Assembly (NCBI GenBank): GCA_963853835.1
Contig: OY970828.1
Coordinates: 65,898,861-65,962,860 of the forward strand
Source of the DNA: Calendula officinalis
Taxonomy: Eukaryota > Streptophyta > Magnoliopsida > Asterales > Asteraceae
Direction: 5' to 3'
DNA: 64,000 nucleotides
Each line of letters opens with the position of its first letter. Position 1 is the stretch's first letter. The position numbers were made by a program, and so were the translations under genes. Shown one piece after another: positions 19,554 through 30,496 of this stretch. The notes under the pieces were generated by a model that saw only the letters and a list, made by a program, of their open reading frames with translations, searched no databases and was not told where the DNA came from.

Positions 19554-21415
19554 TTTATTATTTGTGTCTTGTGCAGGGTGACAGAAAATGGTATCTAGAT
19601 AGTGGCTGCTCAAGACACATGACTGGCAGTATGGAGTACCTTCTAAATTATACTCCAGAGAAGGGTCCTTCTGTCAAGTTTGGAGATGATTCAATAGGGA
19701 AAACAAGAGGGTATGGAGTTATAAAAGCAGGCAACATAACTTTTAAAAGAGTTGCCTATGTGGAGGGTCTTAAACACAATCTGCTCAGTATCAGCCAGAT
19801 GTGTGATGATGATAATGAAGCTCGATTCAGAAAGATTGCAGGGATCATCTACAATGATAAAGGGCAACCTGTACTAGTTGCTAGAAGAGAAAACGATGTT
19901 TATGTGGTCAATCTGTCTGAAATAGACCCCACCATTCGAGTTTGCCTGCTGTCTAAAGTCAAACCAGAATTACATTGGTTATGGCACAAGAAGATCTCTC
20001 ACATAAATTTTCGTAATATTAATGAGCTCAGTATCAAGAAACTGGTGAGAGGGTTGCCCACTTTTACTTATTCAAAAGATAAGTTATGCTCAGCATGTGA
20101 AATGGGCAAGCAGAAGAAGGGTTCATTCAAGTCAAAAGTTAATCACTCCATAAATGAATCTCTTACAATGATTCATATGGATCTTTTTGGTCCCATCAGC
20201 ACACCATCTTTGGCCAAAAAGATCTGTACATTAGTCTTAGTTGATGAATTCTCAAGATACACTTGGGTTATTTTTCTCAAGACTAAAGCTGATGCAACAA
20301 CAGAAATCATTGCCTTCATTAAAAGAGAAGAACTTCAAAAAGGCAACAAGGTCAAACAACTTAGAAGTGACCATGGTACTGAGTTCAAGAACTCGGTATT
20401 AGCTGATTTCTGTGAAGAAAAAGGAATTATACAAAACATCTCTGCAGCCTACACACCACAACAAAATGGTGTTGTAGAACGGAAAAATAGAACTCTTATT
20501 GAAGCTGCAAGAACTTTGTTATGCCATGCTGGACTAGCACTGAGCTTCTGGGCTGAAGCTGTTAATTGTGCAAATTTTACTCAAAACAGAGCTACTATAG
20601 TCCAGCGTCATCAAAAGACTCCATATGAGTTATATAATGGCAAGATTCCTAATGTGGAATATTTTCACATCTTTGGGAGTAAATGCTTTGTACTCAGTAC
20701 TAAGCAAAATCTCAACAAATTTGCTCCCAAAGCAAATGAAGGCGTGTTCATGGGCTATTCTCCACATTCTAAAGCCTTCAGAGTGTATGTCATCTCCACT
20801 AAGATGATTGTAGAATCTATTCATGTTACATTTGATGAAAATCAGAATGAGCATTCTACCTCAGCAAGTGAAGACATCAGTGGCATAGAAATTCTATGCA
20901 ATCCAGAAAACTCCATTGCTGAACAGCCCAAGTCTCACCCATACTATGTTGATCACAGTATGAGTGATACTGATCAAAAGACATCTCAGTCTAATGTCAA
21001 TATAACAAATTCTGAGGTTCCCATTACTGAGAACCCCAATACTGAGGTCCCAATTCTTGATTTGAACAACTCCACATATGAGGAAGGAGAATCCTCCAAT
21101 ACTGCTCAAGAATCCACACCAAATTTGCAAAATTCAGAAGAACAGCAACCAGTATTGTCTGATACTGATCAGGATTCATCACAGTATCAGGCAGACAACC
21201 CATCACCACAACAGGATATTGTTGATCTTGCTTCAAATGTTTCCTTAGGAAATAATCTAAGGGAACACAGAGACCATCCTCATGCCAACATTATTGGTCC
21301 CATTGAACAAGGTGTTCAAACAAGAAGAAGGTTAGAGTTTGAACCCCAAGCAACTGCAAACTTCTGTTTCTTCTCAAGTTTCTTATCTACCATGGAACCC
21401 AAGAAAGCTGATTAG
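19544..21415 (+). pseudogene. S1 protease and integrase
   Basis: The frame is open from 19544, overlapping the gag end by about 10 nt in the -1 register. Its apparent start at 19562 is TTG, so it depends on gag translation. Protease has WYLDSGCSRHMTG near 19590. Integrase has the HKKISHINFRN...CSACEMGKQ zinc region, HMDLFGPI (about 20175), SDHGTEF (about 20365) and NGVVERKNRTL (about 20467). A fast-evolving acidic linker rich in ATACTGA motifs follows. Compared with S6 (40965-40985), about ten bases are missing near 21413, which shifts the frame and creates the stop at 21415. Confidence 0.85.
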
Positions 21416-22908
21416 ATGAAGACTGGGTAGAAGCTATGCAAGAAGAATTGACAGAGTTTGAAAGAAATAAAGTTTGGAACTTAGTACCACCTCCTGCTGG
21501 TAAAACTATTATTGGTACTAAGTGGGTGTTCAGAAACAAAATGGACAAAGATGGTGTTGTCATCAGAAATAAAGCAAGACTGGTTGCTCAGGGTTACAGG
21601 CAAGAAGAAGGTATTGACTATGATGAAACTTTTGCACCAGTTGCAAGAATTGAAGCTATTAGGCTGTATCTTGCATATGCAGCTTTCAAGAATTTCAAAG
21701 TTTATCAGATGGATGTCAAAAGTGCCTTTCTTAATGGAAAACTACAGGAGGAAGTCTATGTCAAACAACCACCAGGTTTTATTGATCCTAAATTTCCTAA
21801 TTATGTTTTCAAGCTTGATAAAGCTTTATATGGGCTCAAACAAGCTCCCAAAGCCTGGTATGATACCCTGTCTGAGTACTTAATTGAAAATAAGTTTATA
21901 AGAGGTAAAATTGATAAAACATTATTTTCAAAGAGAAATGGTTCTGACATTTTACTCATTCAAATATATGTGGATGATATTATTTTTGGCTCCACTGACA
22001 AGTCAATGTGTGACTGGTTTGCAAAGATAATGTCATCTCAGTATCAGATGAGTATGATGGGAGAACTTACTTACTTTCTTGGTTTACAAGTTGAACAAAA
22101 GCCTGATGGCACTTTCATAAATCAAAGTAAGTATGTGCATGACATGCTTAAGAAATATAAATTTGAAAATCTATCATCCATGCATACTCCTATGGGTACT
22201 CAGGATAAAATAAGTAAAGATGAAACTGGTAAACCAGTATGTCAATCCACATACCGAGGTATGATTGGTTCTTTACTTTACTTAACAGCTAGCAGGCCTG
22301 ATATCATGTTTGCAACCTGTTTGTGTGCTCGGTATCAGGCTGATCCTAAAGAATCACATATGAAAGCTGTTAAGCGAATTTTTAGATATCTTTCAGGTAC
22401 TCCTAACATGGGTCTTTGGTATCCCAAAGACTCAAACTTTGATCTTGAAGGGTATACAAATGCAGAGTTTGCAGGTTGTCGGTTAGACAGGAAAAGTACA
22501 AGTGGAGGATGTCAGTTCCTCGGTGGCAGATTAGTTGGCTGGTCATCCAAGAAGCAAAATTCAGTTGCAACTTCTATTGCAGAAGCAGAATATGTTGCTG
22601 CAGGAAGTTGCTGTGCTCAACTTTTGTGGATGCAGTATCAACTAATGGACTATGGGTTTAACTTCCAGAAGACACCTATACATTGTGATAACAAGAGTGC
22701 TATTGCTATCACTGAAAACCCAGTCCATCACTCCAGAACCAAGCACATTGATATCAGACATCACTTTATTCGAGATAATGTGGAAAAGGGTAAGGTTGAG
22801 GTAGATTTCGTTCCTACAGATGACCAATTGGCCGATGTCTTTACTAAACCTCTCTCTGAGGAAAGGTTTATGTACTTACTAGGACAATTGGGTATGCTGA
22901 ATCCTTAA
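21416..22908 (+). pseudogene. S1 reverse transcriptase and RNase H
   Basis: After the frameshift the copia RT is intact: WNLVPPPAGK, TKWVFRNKMDKDG, QMDVKSAFLNG, YGLKQAPKAWY, and catalytic YVDDIIFGS near 21967. The RNase H block reads GYTNAEFAG near 22452, where S6 has YTDADF. The first catalytic Asp is therefore Asn here, so RNase H should be dead. It ends at TAA 22906-22908 after the LGQLGMLNP terminus shared by all S copies. Confidence 0.87.
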
Positions 22909-23371
22909 ATTCACTTAAATTTTCTGATACCGACTGATCGGTATTGCTTTCAATACCGACCAAGTCCGTATCACTAGTCTGATTTATCAAATTTTGTAAA
23001 TTTTTATTTTTTATTAATTTATAGATTAAATTAAATGTTTTTCTAATTTTTTTATATTTTTTTTAATTTATTTTTTTTAAACTCGGTATTGGAATCCTGG
23101 AGTAACATAACTGACTTTTAACCTCAATACTCCCTAACGGTAACCTTTCTTAATAGGAAAGTTACCGTTAACACAGGATAAGGCTGTCAAATCATCCGGT
23201 TTAACTTCCCAATACCGTAAATATCTTTCAATTAAGTATAAATAACCGTTTTTTCTTTCATTATCACTTTTCTTACAACAGTTATTTCTTAACTTAATTT
23301 TCGATTCTCTCTGCGATTAACGATTTCAGTTTCTCTTTGCAAGCAAATTTTTTTTAAAATCCAAATCACAG
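22909..23371 (+). promoter_or_regulatory. S1 region between pol and ORF3: putative internal promoter and leader of ORF3
   Basis: No coding frame is seen. A dyad AACGGTAACCTTTC / GAAAGTTACCGTT occupies 23136-23169 and a TATA box TATAAATA lies at 23237-23244, 128 bases before the ORF3 ATG. The same dyad, TATA and spacing occur in S5 (57414-57654, minus) and in S6, where C2 splits the dyad. A transcription start would fall about 30 bases past the TATA. The region also has several ACCGA/TCGGT and AATAC/GTATT motifs. Confidence 0.6.
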
Positions 23372-24734
23372 ATGGCAAACTACCGATTCTTTGCACCGGA
23401 GGCTGCACCGGCAACGCAATTCAGAAACGATGAATTACCAAAGTTTGCGAGGAACAACATCACAGCAAATTTTGATATTCCTCAAGCTTGGGCGTGCCCT
23501 GAATTCACACAAATGATAACATTTTTGAAGCACTGCCCAATCACTCAAGCACTGATTAGATCTCCCAGAGCAATTTACCCAGAAATGCTCTGTGAATTCT
23601 GGTACTCTGCCAAAATCGACTCACCAGATATGATTACCGGTTGGGTGATTCGTGACCAAAGAAGAACCTTCGTCTCAACAGCAATCATTCGGGAAGCTCT
23701 GGGTCTTCCTGCTCATGCTCAATATGAGCCCTTTGTTGACAGAGTCGAGGCTCGATCAGTATTACCACTTATTGGAAGAAGAGGAACCACAGGAATAATT
23801 AAAAGAAACGAATTTGGTCCAATGTGGGGTATACTGATCTCTACGATCATTCGGTGTATGACTCACAAGACTGGTGCCTTGGACCAGATCAACGATTTTG
23901 GTATGCAGATGGTTCATGCCTTGTACTATGGAAGGGATATCGATTATGCTCGATTGATTTTTGAAGAATTAGCATCTCTGATTCGGGCCAAAGTCAGAGA
24001 ATTAAACGTTCCTTTCTGCAGATTCCTTTCTCTCATCTTTCAGAATGAGATGCCTGCACATATATATGATGAATTCAACAGTCCAAGAGTGGATCTTCCC
24101 CCTCTTCATGAGAAGATTTTCTTCTACAGGCCAAGAGAAGGAGAGCCTGTAATGAGTCACTCAATGTGGGCTATAGTCCAGGCACACATCAATGATGCAG
24201 AATCTTCTGATACTGCATCAGAAAATAATGATACTGATGATAACAGTGGTGATGGTGGAAATGATGATCCAGATACTGAGATGGTGGAAGCTCAACAAGC
24301 ACTAGTTTCTTCTCCACCAGCACAGGATCCGGATGCTCCTATTATTGAAGAAGCTTCTGATACTGAGCTCTCAGAAGACACACCACTAGTTCTTCGAAGA
24401 AGAAGAAGAAATCTTTCCCCTGTTCCTATGGGAAATATGTCATCTGAAGAGATGCAAACTGAACACATTCCATCTTTAACTGCATCTCTTCAAGTCCAAA
24501 GTGCGGTTGCCGCCAATGCTGACCTTCCAGGTCCAGAACCAGCACATATTGCTCATCATCTTGAGGCTCCTCATGATCCTCTTGATGTCGAACTTCAGTT
24601 TGCTCAGCATACACTGGAAGGTCCAGCAAGCAGAAGAGAAGAAGCTCTTGAAGGTGCTGGTGCCTCACATCCAAATCCAAATGATCCAGCACCGACCTCT
24701 CATGATGCTAGAAGAGAATCCGATAAAGTCTCAG
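23372..24734 (+). CDS. S1 ORF3 exon 1: extra protein of unknown function downstream of pol
   Basis: The ATG at 23372 starts MANYRFFAPEAAP and the frame is open for 454 codons to a donor CTCAG|GTATGA at 24735. Residues 1-230 form a globular domain (CEFWYSAKID, REALGLP, MWGILISTIIRCM, NVPFCRFLSLIFQ). It reminds me of the plant-specific 'putative plant transposon protein' domain found in many retroelement-linked ORFs. That assignment is from memory of the family and unverified. The rest is acidic and low-complexity (DTE, SSPP and RRRRR patches). SIRE-type copia elements are known to carry an env-like gene in this position, but I see no signal peptide or membrane segment, so I do not call it envelope. 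Confidence 0.75.
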
Positions 24735-25502
<768 letters not shown>

Positions 25503-27344
25503 CACCATCTGTGCAGGGTCAACGAGCTCAAGCTACTCAGTCTCAGGAAGTACAAGGAGCTTTACAAACTATTCTCAACCAGATCCTGGCTATGCAGACT
25601 ACTCAGAATAACATTCTAGCCAGGATGGATGAAATGAGCACTGAGATTGATTCCTTGAAGCAATCAGTGGCACAATTACAACAACAACGACAACAGCCTC
25701 CACCCCCTCCATCTACTGGAGGCAATAATAATGAAGATAGTCCTGCCACTGAGCCTCGCAGATCACCATCTCCTGCACACACTCATAGTGCAGGGCAGGC
25801 TGACACTGAACCCATGCTTTCCCCCAGTCCTGAACAACAACAAGAAGACATGGGTGGTGATACTGAACCCATTCCCTCCCCATCCAATGAAAACAAAAAA
25901 GGGGAGAAAAGACAGAGAGATCAAGAGGTTGATCAACCTGAGCCATCTGCTCAGGGGGAGAAAGCTGAATGAAGATCAACCTCCACAGCAACAACAACAA
26001 CAACAACATCAGCAAACACCTCATACTGAACCTCTTCGATTTAGATATGAGAGGAGCAGACAGAGAGGAAGATCAGTCTTGGAACAACTTGAAGAAGAAC
26101 CATCTGAGCCATCTGCTCAGGGGGAGACTGATACTGATCAACATCAGCAAGTTGTGACCGAGCAAAACAACTTGCAGATAATTGTGTATAGGCCGTTTGT
26201 GTGGCCTATTGCTGATGATGAAGATGAAGAACATCCAGTGGCATCAGAAGATTTTTTAAACTTTGCACTGGATGAAGCAAATAAATAAACCTCTTCATCA
26301 TCATTCTCTGATGATGAAGAGCATACAGAAAAACCTATCTCTCCTCAAGCTGAAGGACCTTCTAGAATTCCTAGAAGACCAATAACCAGACGAATGACAA
26401 ATGTGGTTATGTCTTCAGAATCTAGTGAAGAAACAGATCCAGCTCCACTGATCTCTAGACCGAGAAGATCTGTTCAATACACTGAGGATGAGATTGAAGC
26501 CCAAAGATTCTTTCCTGTCAAAGAAGAAGATCCTGAAACTGATACTGAGGCAGATGACTCTTGGAAGCCTCATGTTGTCAGAAGAAAAGGTGATGATGTT
26601 CTTCAACAATACTGGAACATCATTGCCCAAAGATTCAGATATAGAGAAACCAGGATGAACATGCTGAGGAACAGAATCTTTCTGGATGTGAAGAACATTC
26701 ACTGGCTAAATGAATTTGTCAACAAAATCAAAGTCAAAATTGTTGACAGATGCATTACTGCAACATGCACTGGGCCAGTCAGTCCTCCATTGAAGTTCTT
26801 TCTTCATGATATCCAGAATATGGGTGTACAAGACTGGATTAAAATTGCTAGACTGATTAAGGAACTGAAATCCAGATCTTCTGAAGCTCAAGTGATGATG
26901 GATGAAGTATGGGCTGTAGCTGCAGTTTGTTATGAACAAGGCATTTTATATGCAGCAGATTATAGGGCACTCAGTGTTATGACTGAGGCTGTCAAAAACA
27001 ACAAGCCTGAGTGCCTGAATACCTTCAGAATGTTCCCTAAGTACACTGTCCCTTCTAACCTTATATTTCAGGATCAGAAGAGTACCATATATCCAACATC
27101 TGGATATATGTACACTGACTCAGAGGACAGGGAGTGCTTCATCACTAACGCAGAACTGCAAACAGCTCCTATCAGCCATTTGGTGGGCTTGAAATGGATG
27201 ATAACCAAGAAAGAAGATGCTTGGTTCAGAAAGAAGATTGTTGCTGTGCTAAACAACAGGCAAGATGAACTGAAGAAAAGAGAAGAGTTCATCCATGTAA
27301 AGAAAGAAGTCTTCTATGAGTTTGAATCAATCAAGAAAGAATAA
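25503..27344 (+). pseudogene. S1 ORF3 exon 2: coiled-coil, Gln/Pro/acidic and C-terminal domains (two breaks)
   Basis: It starts at the acceptor and encodes a predicted coiled coil (QTILNQILAMQTTQNN, ARMDEMSTEIDSLKQSV), then Pro/Gln-rich and acidic low-complexity stretches, and a conserved C-terminal globular part (WLNEFVNKIKVK, FFLHDIQNMGVQDW, TSGYMYTDSEDRECF, KKEVFYEFESI). A frameshift lies near 25960: S5 has extra bases in the GEK segment and keeps the frame. A TAA at 26286-26288 replaces a GAA still present in S6. Beyond these it is open to TAA at 27342. I recognise no enzymatic motif. Confidence 0.75.
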
Positions 27345-27411
27345 AGAAGAAGACTTTGCAGCCTGCAGTTATTTTGTTCTATATCTCTGTATAATTGTTT
27401 TGTTATCATTA

Positions 27412-27424
27412 GATAGGGGGAGAT
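27412..27424 (+). promoter_or_regulatory. S1 polypurine tract
   Basis: GATAGGGGGAGAT lies immediately before the 3' LTR. S5 (33641-33653) and S6 (56261-56273) carry the same tract as GATAGAGGGAGAT. Confidence 0.9.
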
Positions 27425-27931
27425 TGTTAAGGCAAAAAGCCTTACCTCTTTGTGAATCTTAGGATAACAAAAACAATATAGAATAGCTTAGATTAAATGT
27501 AGATTAAAATAGCTAAGTTAGTAGTGATACTGAGTTCGGCCAATACTGGCCACTCAGTATCAGCACTCAGTATTGGAAAACCAATACCGAGTAGAAGGAC
27601 TGAGTCATGGTCAGTATAGTAACTGACTAAGATCAAATCCCTTGATCTTAGTCATTACATTTACTTAGTCCTTCGGTTACTCCTTTGCCCATAATGTAAG
27701 ATCTCTATAGCATTATAAATAGAGATCATCTTGCAAAGGAGTACGTACCAATTTACATATTCATAGTATTCATCTTTGTAATTGTTCAAGTGGTCTTGTA
27801 TTTCCGCTACAAGCCACACTTAGTGGAATAATATACGTTTGACTAAATTACTATGTTTATCACCTTAATTGTCTTAAGTAAATTATAAATCTAACAATTA
27901 TCAAGTTAACCAGGGTTGTTGTGACCTAACA
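27425..27931 (+). repeat. S1 3' LTR (507 bp)
   Basis: It starts TGTTAAGGCAAAAAGCC (a TAAGGC/GCCTTA hairpin) and ends GTGACCTAACA. A TATA box TATAAATA at 27714-27721 sits in the middle of a two-part dyad (ACTCCTTTGC...GATCTCTAT / ATAGAGATC...GCAAAGGAGT). Upstream is a cluster of ATACTGA/TCAGTAT motifs. The sequence jumps into S2 gag directly after 27931. Confidence 0.95.
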
Positions 27932-28654
27932 AGAGCCATACCAGTGGAAGACTTGTCAATTTTCTTCCAGTTGATCAGTCTTGCAGCATTATTCTCTTCA
28001 TGATTCAACATTAATCCATACAAAGTTTGAAGAGTGTATGACTCAATGTTGTTAGCAGCATTGACAGAATTTGTCATGTCAAGAAACTGTTGAGGAAGAC
28101 TATCCAAGAACTTTTGAACAAGCTCTCCTTCTTCCTTTACAATGCCTACACTGATTAAATCATGGACAACAGTATTAAACCTGTTGTAGAGAGTAGTGAT
28201 GTCTTCATTTGGACTAGAGAAGAAGTTTTCATACTTCCTTCTTATATTGCTTTTCCTCTGCAACTTCACCTTGGGTGTGCCTTCATAAGTGATTGATAGA
28301 CTATCCCACATAGCCTTTGCTGTTGGCAATTTCATAATTGCATTAAGTATTTCTTTGGTAACAGCATTACCAATCACTCCCTTAGCTCTTGTCTAGACTG
28401 AATAACTGACGGTCAGTATCAGTCCAGGTGTGTTTCAGTTTAGGAACTATTCTTGTGCTCTCAGGAGCATCATCAGTAGCAGCAACGGGTTCCACAGTTT
28501 GTGGGATGATAGGACCATCATTTAGCACAGTAAGCATCTCATGATGAATGGATTCAAGATACCACTGAGCCTTAAGCTTCCATTGGTGAAAGTCTTTTCC
28601 ATCAAAGATGGGCACTCCTTTACCAGACATGACTGGGGCAACCATTGTAGACAT
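27932..28654 (-). pseudogene. S2 gag N-terminal part
   Basis: The ATG at 28654 starts MSTMVAPVMSGKGVPIFDG. The capsid core then matches S4 gag (HQWKLKAQWYLESIHHEML, KGVIGNAVT.EIL.AIMKLPTAKAMWDSL, RRKYENFF, LVQKFLDSLPQQFLDM). The frame is broken near 28380, where LDKS and a TAG replace the LDSRAK seen in S4. It runs into S1 at 27931. The product would be capsid. This copy is inactive. Confidence 0.87.
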
Positions 28655-28736
28655 TTTGGATTTTTGAGTATTGGAAGGATAAGTATAAGGAATGGCTGCC
28701 AGGGTTAAAAGATCGACTAAATAAGAATTAATTTAG

Positions 28737-28753
28737 CCTGCTCTGATACCAGA
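28737..28753 (-). promoter_or_regulatory. S2 primer-binding site
   Basis: The minus strand reads TCTGGTATCAGAGCAGG directly after the LTR end CTAACA, complementary to initiator tRNA-Met. About 80 bases of non-coding leader separate it from the gag ATG. Confidence 0.9.
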
Positions 28754-29259
28754 TGTTAGGTCACAACAACCCTGGTTAGTTTGATAATTGTTTAGATTAA
28801 TAATTTACTTAAGACAATTAAGGTGATTAACACAGTAATTTAGTCAAACGTATATTATTCCACAAAGTGTGGCTTGTAGCGGAAATACAAGACCACTTGA
28901 ACAATTACAAAGATAGATAAGTGAACGTGTAAATTGGTGAGTACTCCTTTGCAAGATGATCTCTATTTATAATGTTATAGAGATCTTACATTATGGCAAA
29001 GGAGTAACCGAAGGACCAAGTAAAGGAAATGACTAAGATCAAGGGATTTGATCTTAGTCCGTTACAATACTGAGTATCACTCAGTCCTTCTACTCAGTAT
29101 TGGTATTCCAATACTGAGTGCTGATACTGAGTGGCCAGTATTGGCCAAACTCATTATTACTCCTAACTTAGCTAATTTAATCTACCTTTTAATCTAAGCT
29201 AGTCTAGGTTGTTTTGTTATCCTAAGATTTACAAATGGGTAAGGCTTTTTGCCTTAACA
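28754..29259 (-). repeat. S2 5' LTR (506 bp)
   Basis: The sense strand runs from TGTTAAGGCAAAAAGCC at 29259 to GTGACCTAACA at 28754. The TATA-centred dyad and the AATACTGAG cluster are conserved. Confidence 0.94.
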
Positions 29260-30254
29260 CTGTTGACCGTTGTTTTGTGGTTACCGACTTCCTTATTAAG
29301 TTATTGATATCGAGTGTCATCCGGTTTGACGTTTATCCACCGGGTGTAGTAAAACTGTTTTGCGCAACTTCGCGATTATCTTAGTAGTTATCTTATTACC
29401 TCCTGTTTTTGGTTAAGTGTCGAGTTAGTGGATTGGGAAAATTTTTGTCGAAAACTTAAATGTTTTGTTAACCGAAAAACCGGGAACCGAACCCGTGGGT
29501 TCTTGGTTCCCTAAATATAATACTTTCTAAATAAATTAACGAGATTACATGTTATGAACTTATGTGATAAAAATTGGTTTTGGACTGTCGGGAGTCTCGG
29601 GAATAGACGGGTTGATGTCGGGATCTAAAACGGGTTCTATTTTAATATGCTGAATTTTAACAGAATCTGTTTGCTGACTTCGGGACTGTTTTTACAACAC
29701 TTAAAATACGTTTTTGGATTTTTGGCCCGTGTTGATCACTAGTTTTCTGAGTCCTCTTTCCAATGCCGCTAAAGGCTCGTATATCTGATATACGGTTTAA
29801 AAGTTATCGATGTTTTAGTAACCTATCGCAGAATAGGTTTCGGTTCAGCTATTCTGTCTTGTGAGCCTGTTTCGACCCCTTTATGTTTGGAATTAGTTCC
29901 TGAAGTCTTCTGACAAATTGTAGTCCTCTGATCCGTGCAGCTACTGTAAAAATTTGGTTAAATTATAGTGAACGGTTTAGGAATTTTAACAGTTCCCGCG
30001 GGGGTGTCGGGTTCTGGCAGAATGTTGCGAAATGAGTTTGGAGCGATGTTTTAATTCGAGTTTTATTATGCGATGTAGGACCTTCTAGGAACTGTTTGGT
30101 GACTCGTACGTGCCGAGGATATTTTTAGGAGCATACGTTTATTCGAGGTGGGTAATCTCATTATAAACTTGTACTTACTTTCGATTCATGATTTTGTGCT
30201 ATGTGTTGTGAATTGTCTTGTTTATTGAGCTTGAGTATTGATTGGGTTGTTACA
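29260..30254 (+). repeat. T2 left arm: 3' portion of a Tekay-like LTR
   Basis: It is homologous to T3 and to the right arm in inverse orientation. It ends ATTGGGTTGTTACA and is followed by a PBS, so it can be read as a 5' LTR in plus orientation. No gene is seen in it. Confidence 0.82.
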
Positions 30255-30323
30255 AGTTGGTATCAGAGCCAGACCCGGACCGATGTGCACAACGAGGGCG
30301 TTGTGTCCCAAGGGGGGGAGAAT
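30255..30323 (+). other. T2 core: PBS, 69 bp internal segment and polypurine tract
   Basis: AGTTGGTATCAGAGCC is an initiator tRNA-Met PBS. About 35 bases later comes CCCAAGGGGGGGAGAATT, a clear polypurine tract next to TGTAACA. An internal region this short with only PBS and PPT is the TRIM layout. Confidence 0.75.
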
Positions 30324-30496
30324 TGTAACATTCGTCCAACATTGGTTGGAGAGGAGAACAAAACACTCTTTATAAGGGTGTAGATACCTCTCTTAGCATG
30401 AGCCCTTTTGGGTGGAAGTGGTCCATACCAAGAACAAAACCGTGCGCCGGTGGGCAAAGCGGACAATATCGTGCTACGGGATTCTGGGATGTTACA
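30324..30496 (+). repeat. Short TRIM-like LTR (173 bp)
   Basis: It starts TGTAACATTCGTCC, ends GGGATGTTACA, and has a TATA-like TTTATAAGG near 30368. The AAAGCGGACAATATCGTG stretch is one I associate with short plant LTRs of this type. The matching 5' copy is absent apart from the TGTTACA that adjoins the left arm. Confidence 0.65.

Larger units (their letters stand above)
27932..29259 (-). mobile_element. S2: 5' part of an opposite-strand S-family copia (rest left of the window)
   Basis: On the minus strand this holds a 506 bp 5' LTR, a PBS and the start of gag, cut by S1 in the middle of gag (the MALV segment). Everything downstream in S2 must lie beyond S1, left of base 1. Its own LTR edge at 29259 abuts the T2 LTR, which it interrupts. 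Confidence 0.9.

Noticed and set aside
30255..30496. Cassandra element (5S rRNA-containing TRIM) at the T2 core
   Set aside because: The internal segment and purine tract resemble TRIM types, but the 173 bp LTR has no recognisable 5S rRNA-like promoter sequence.
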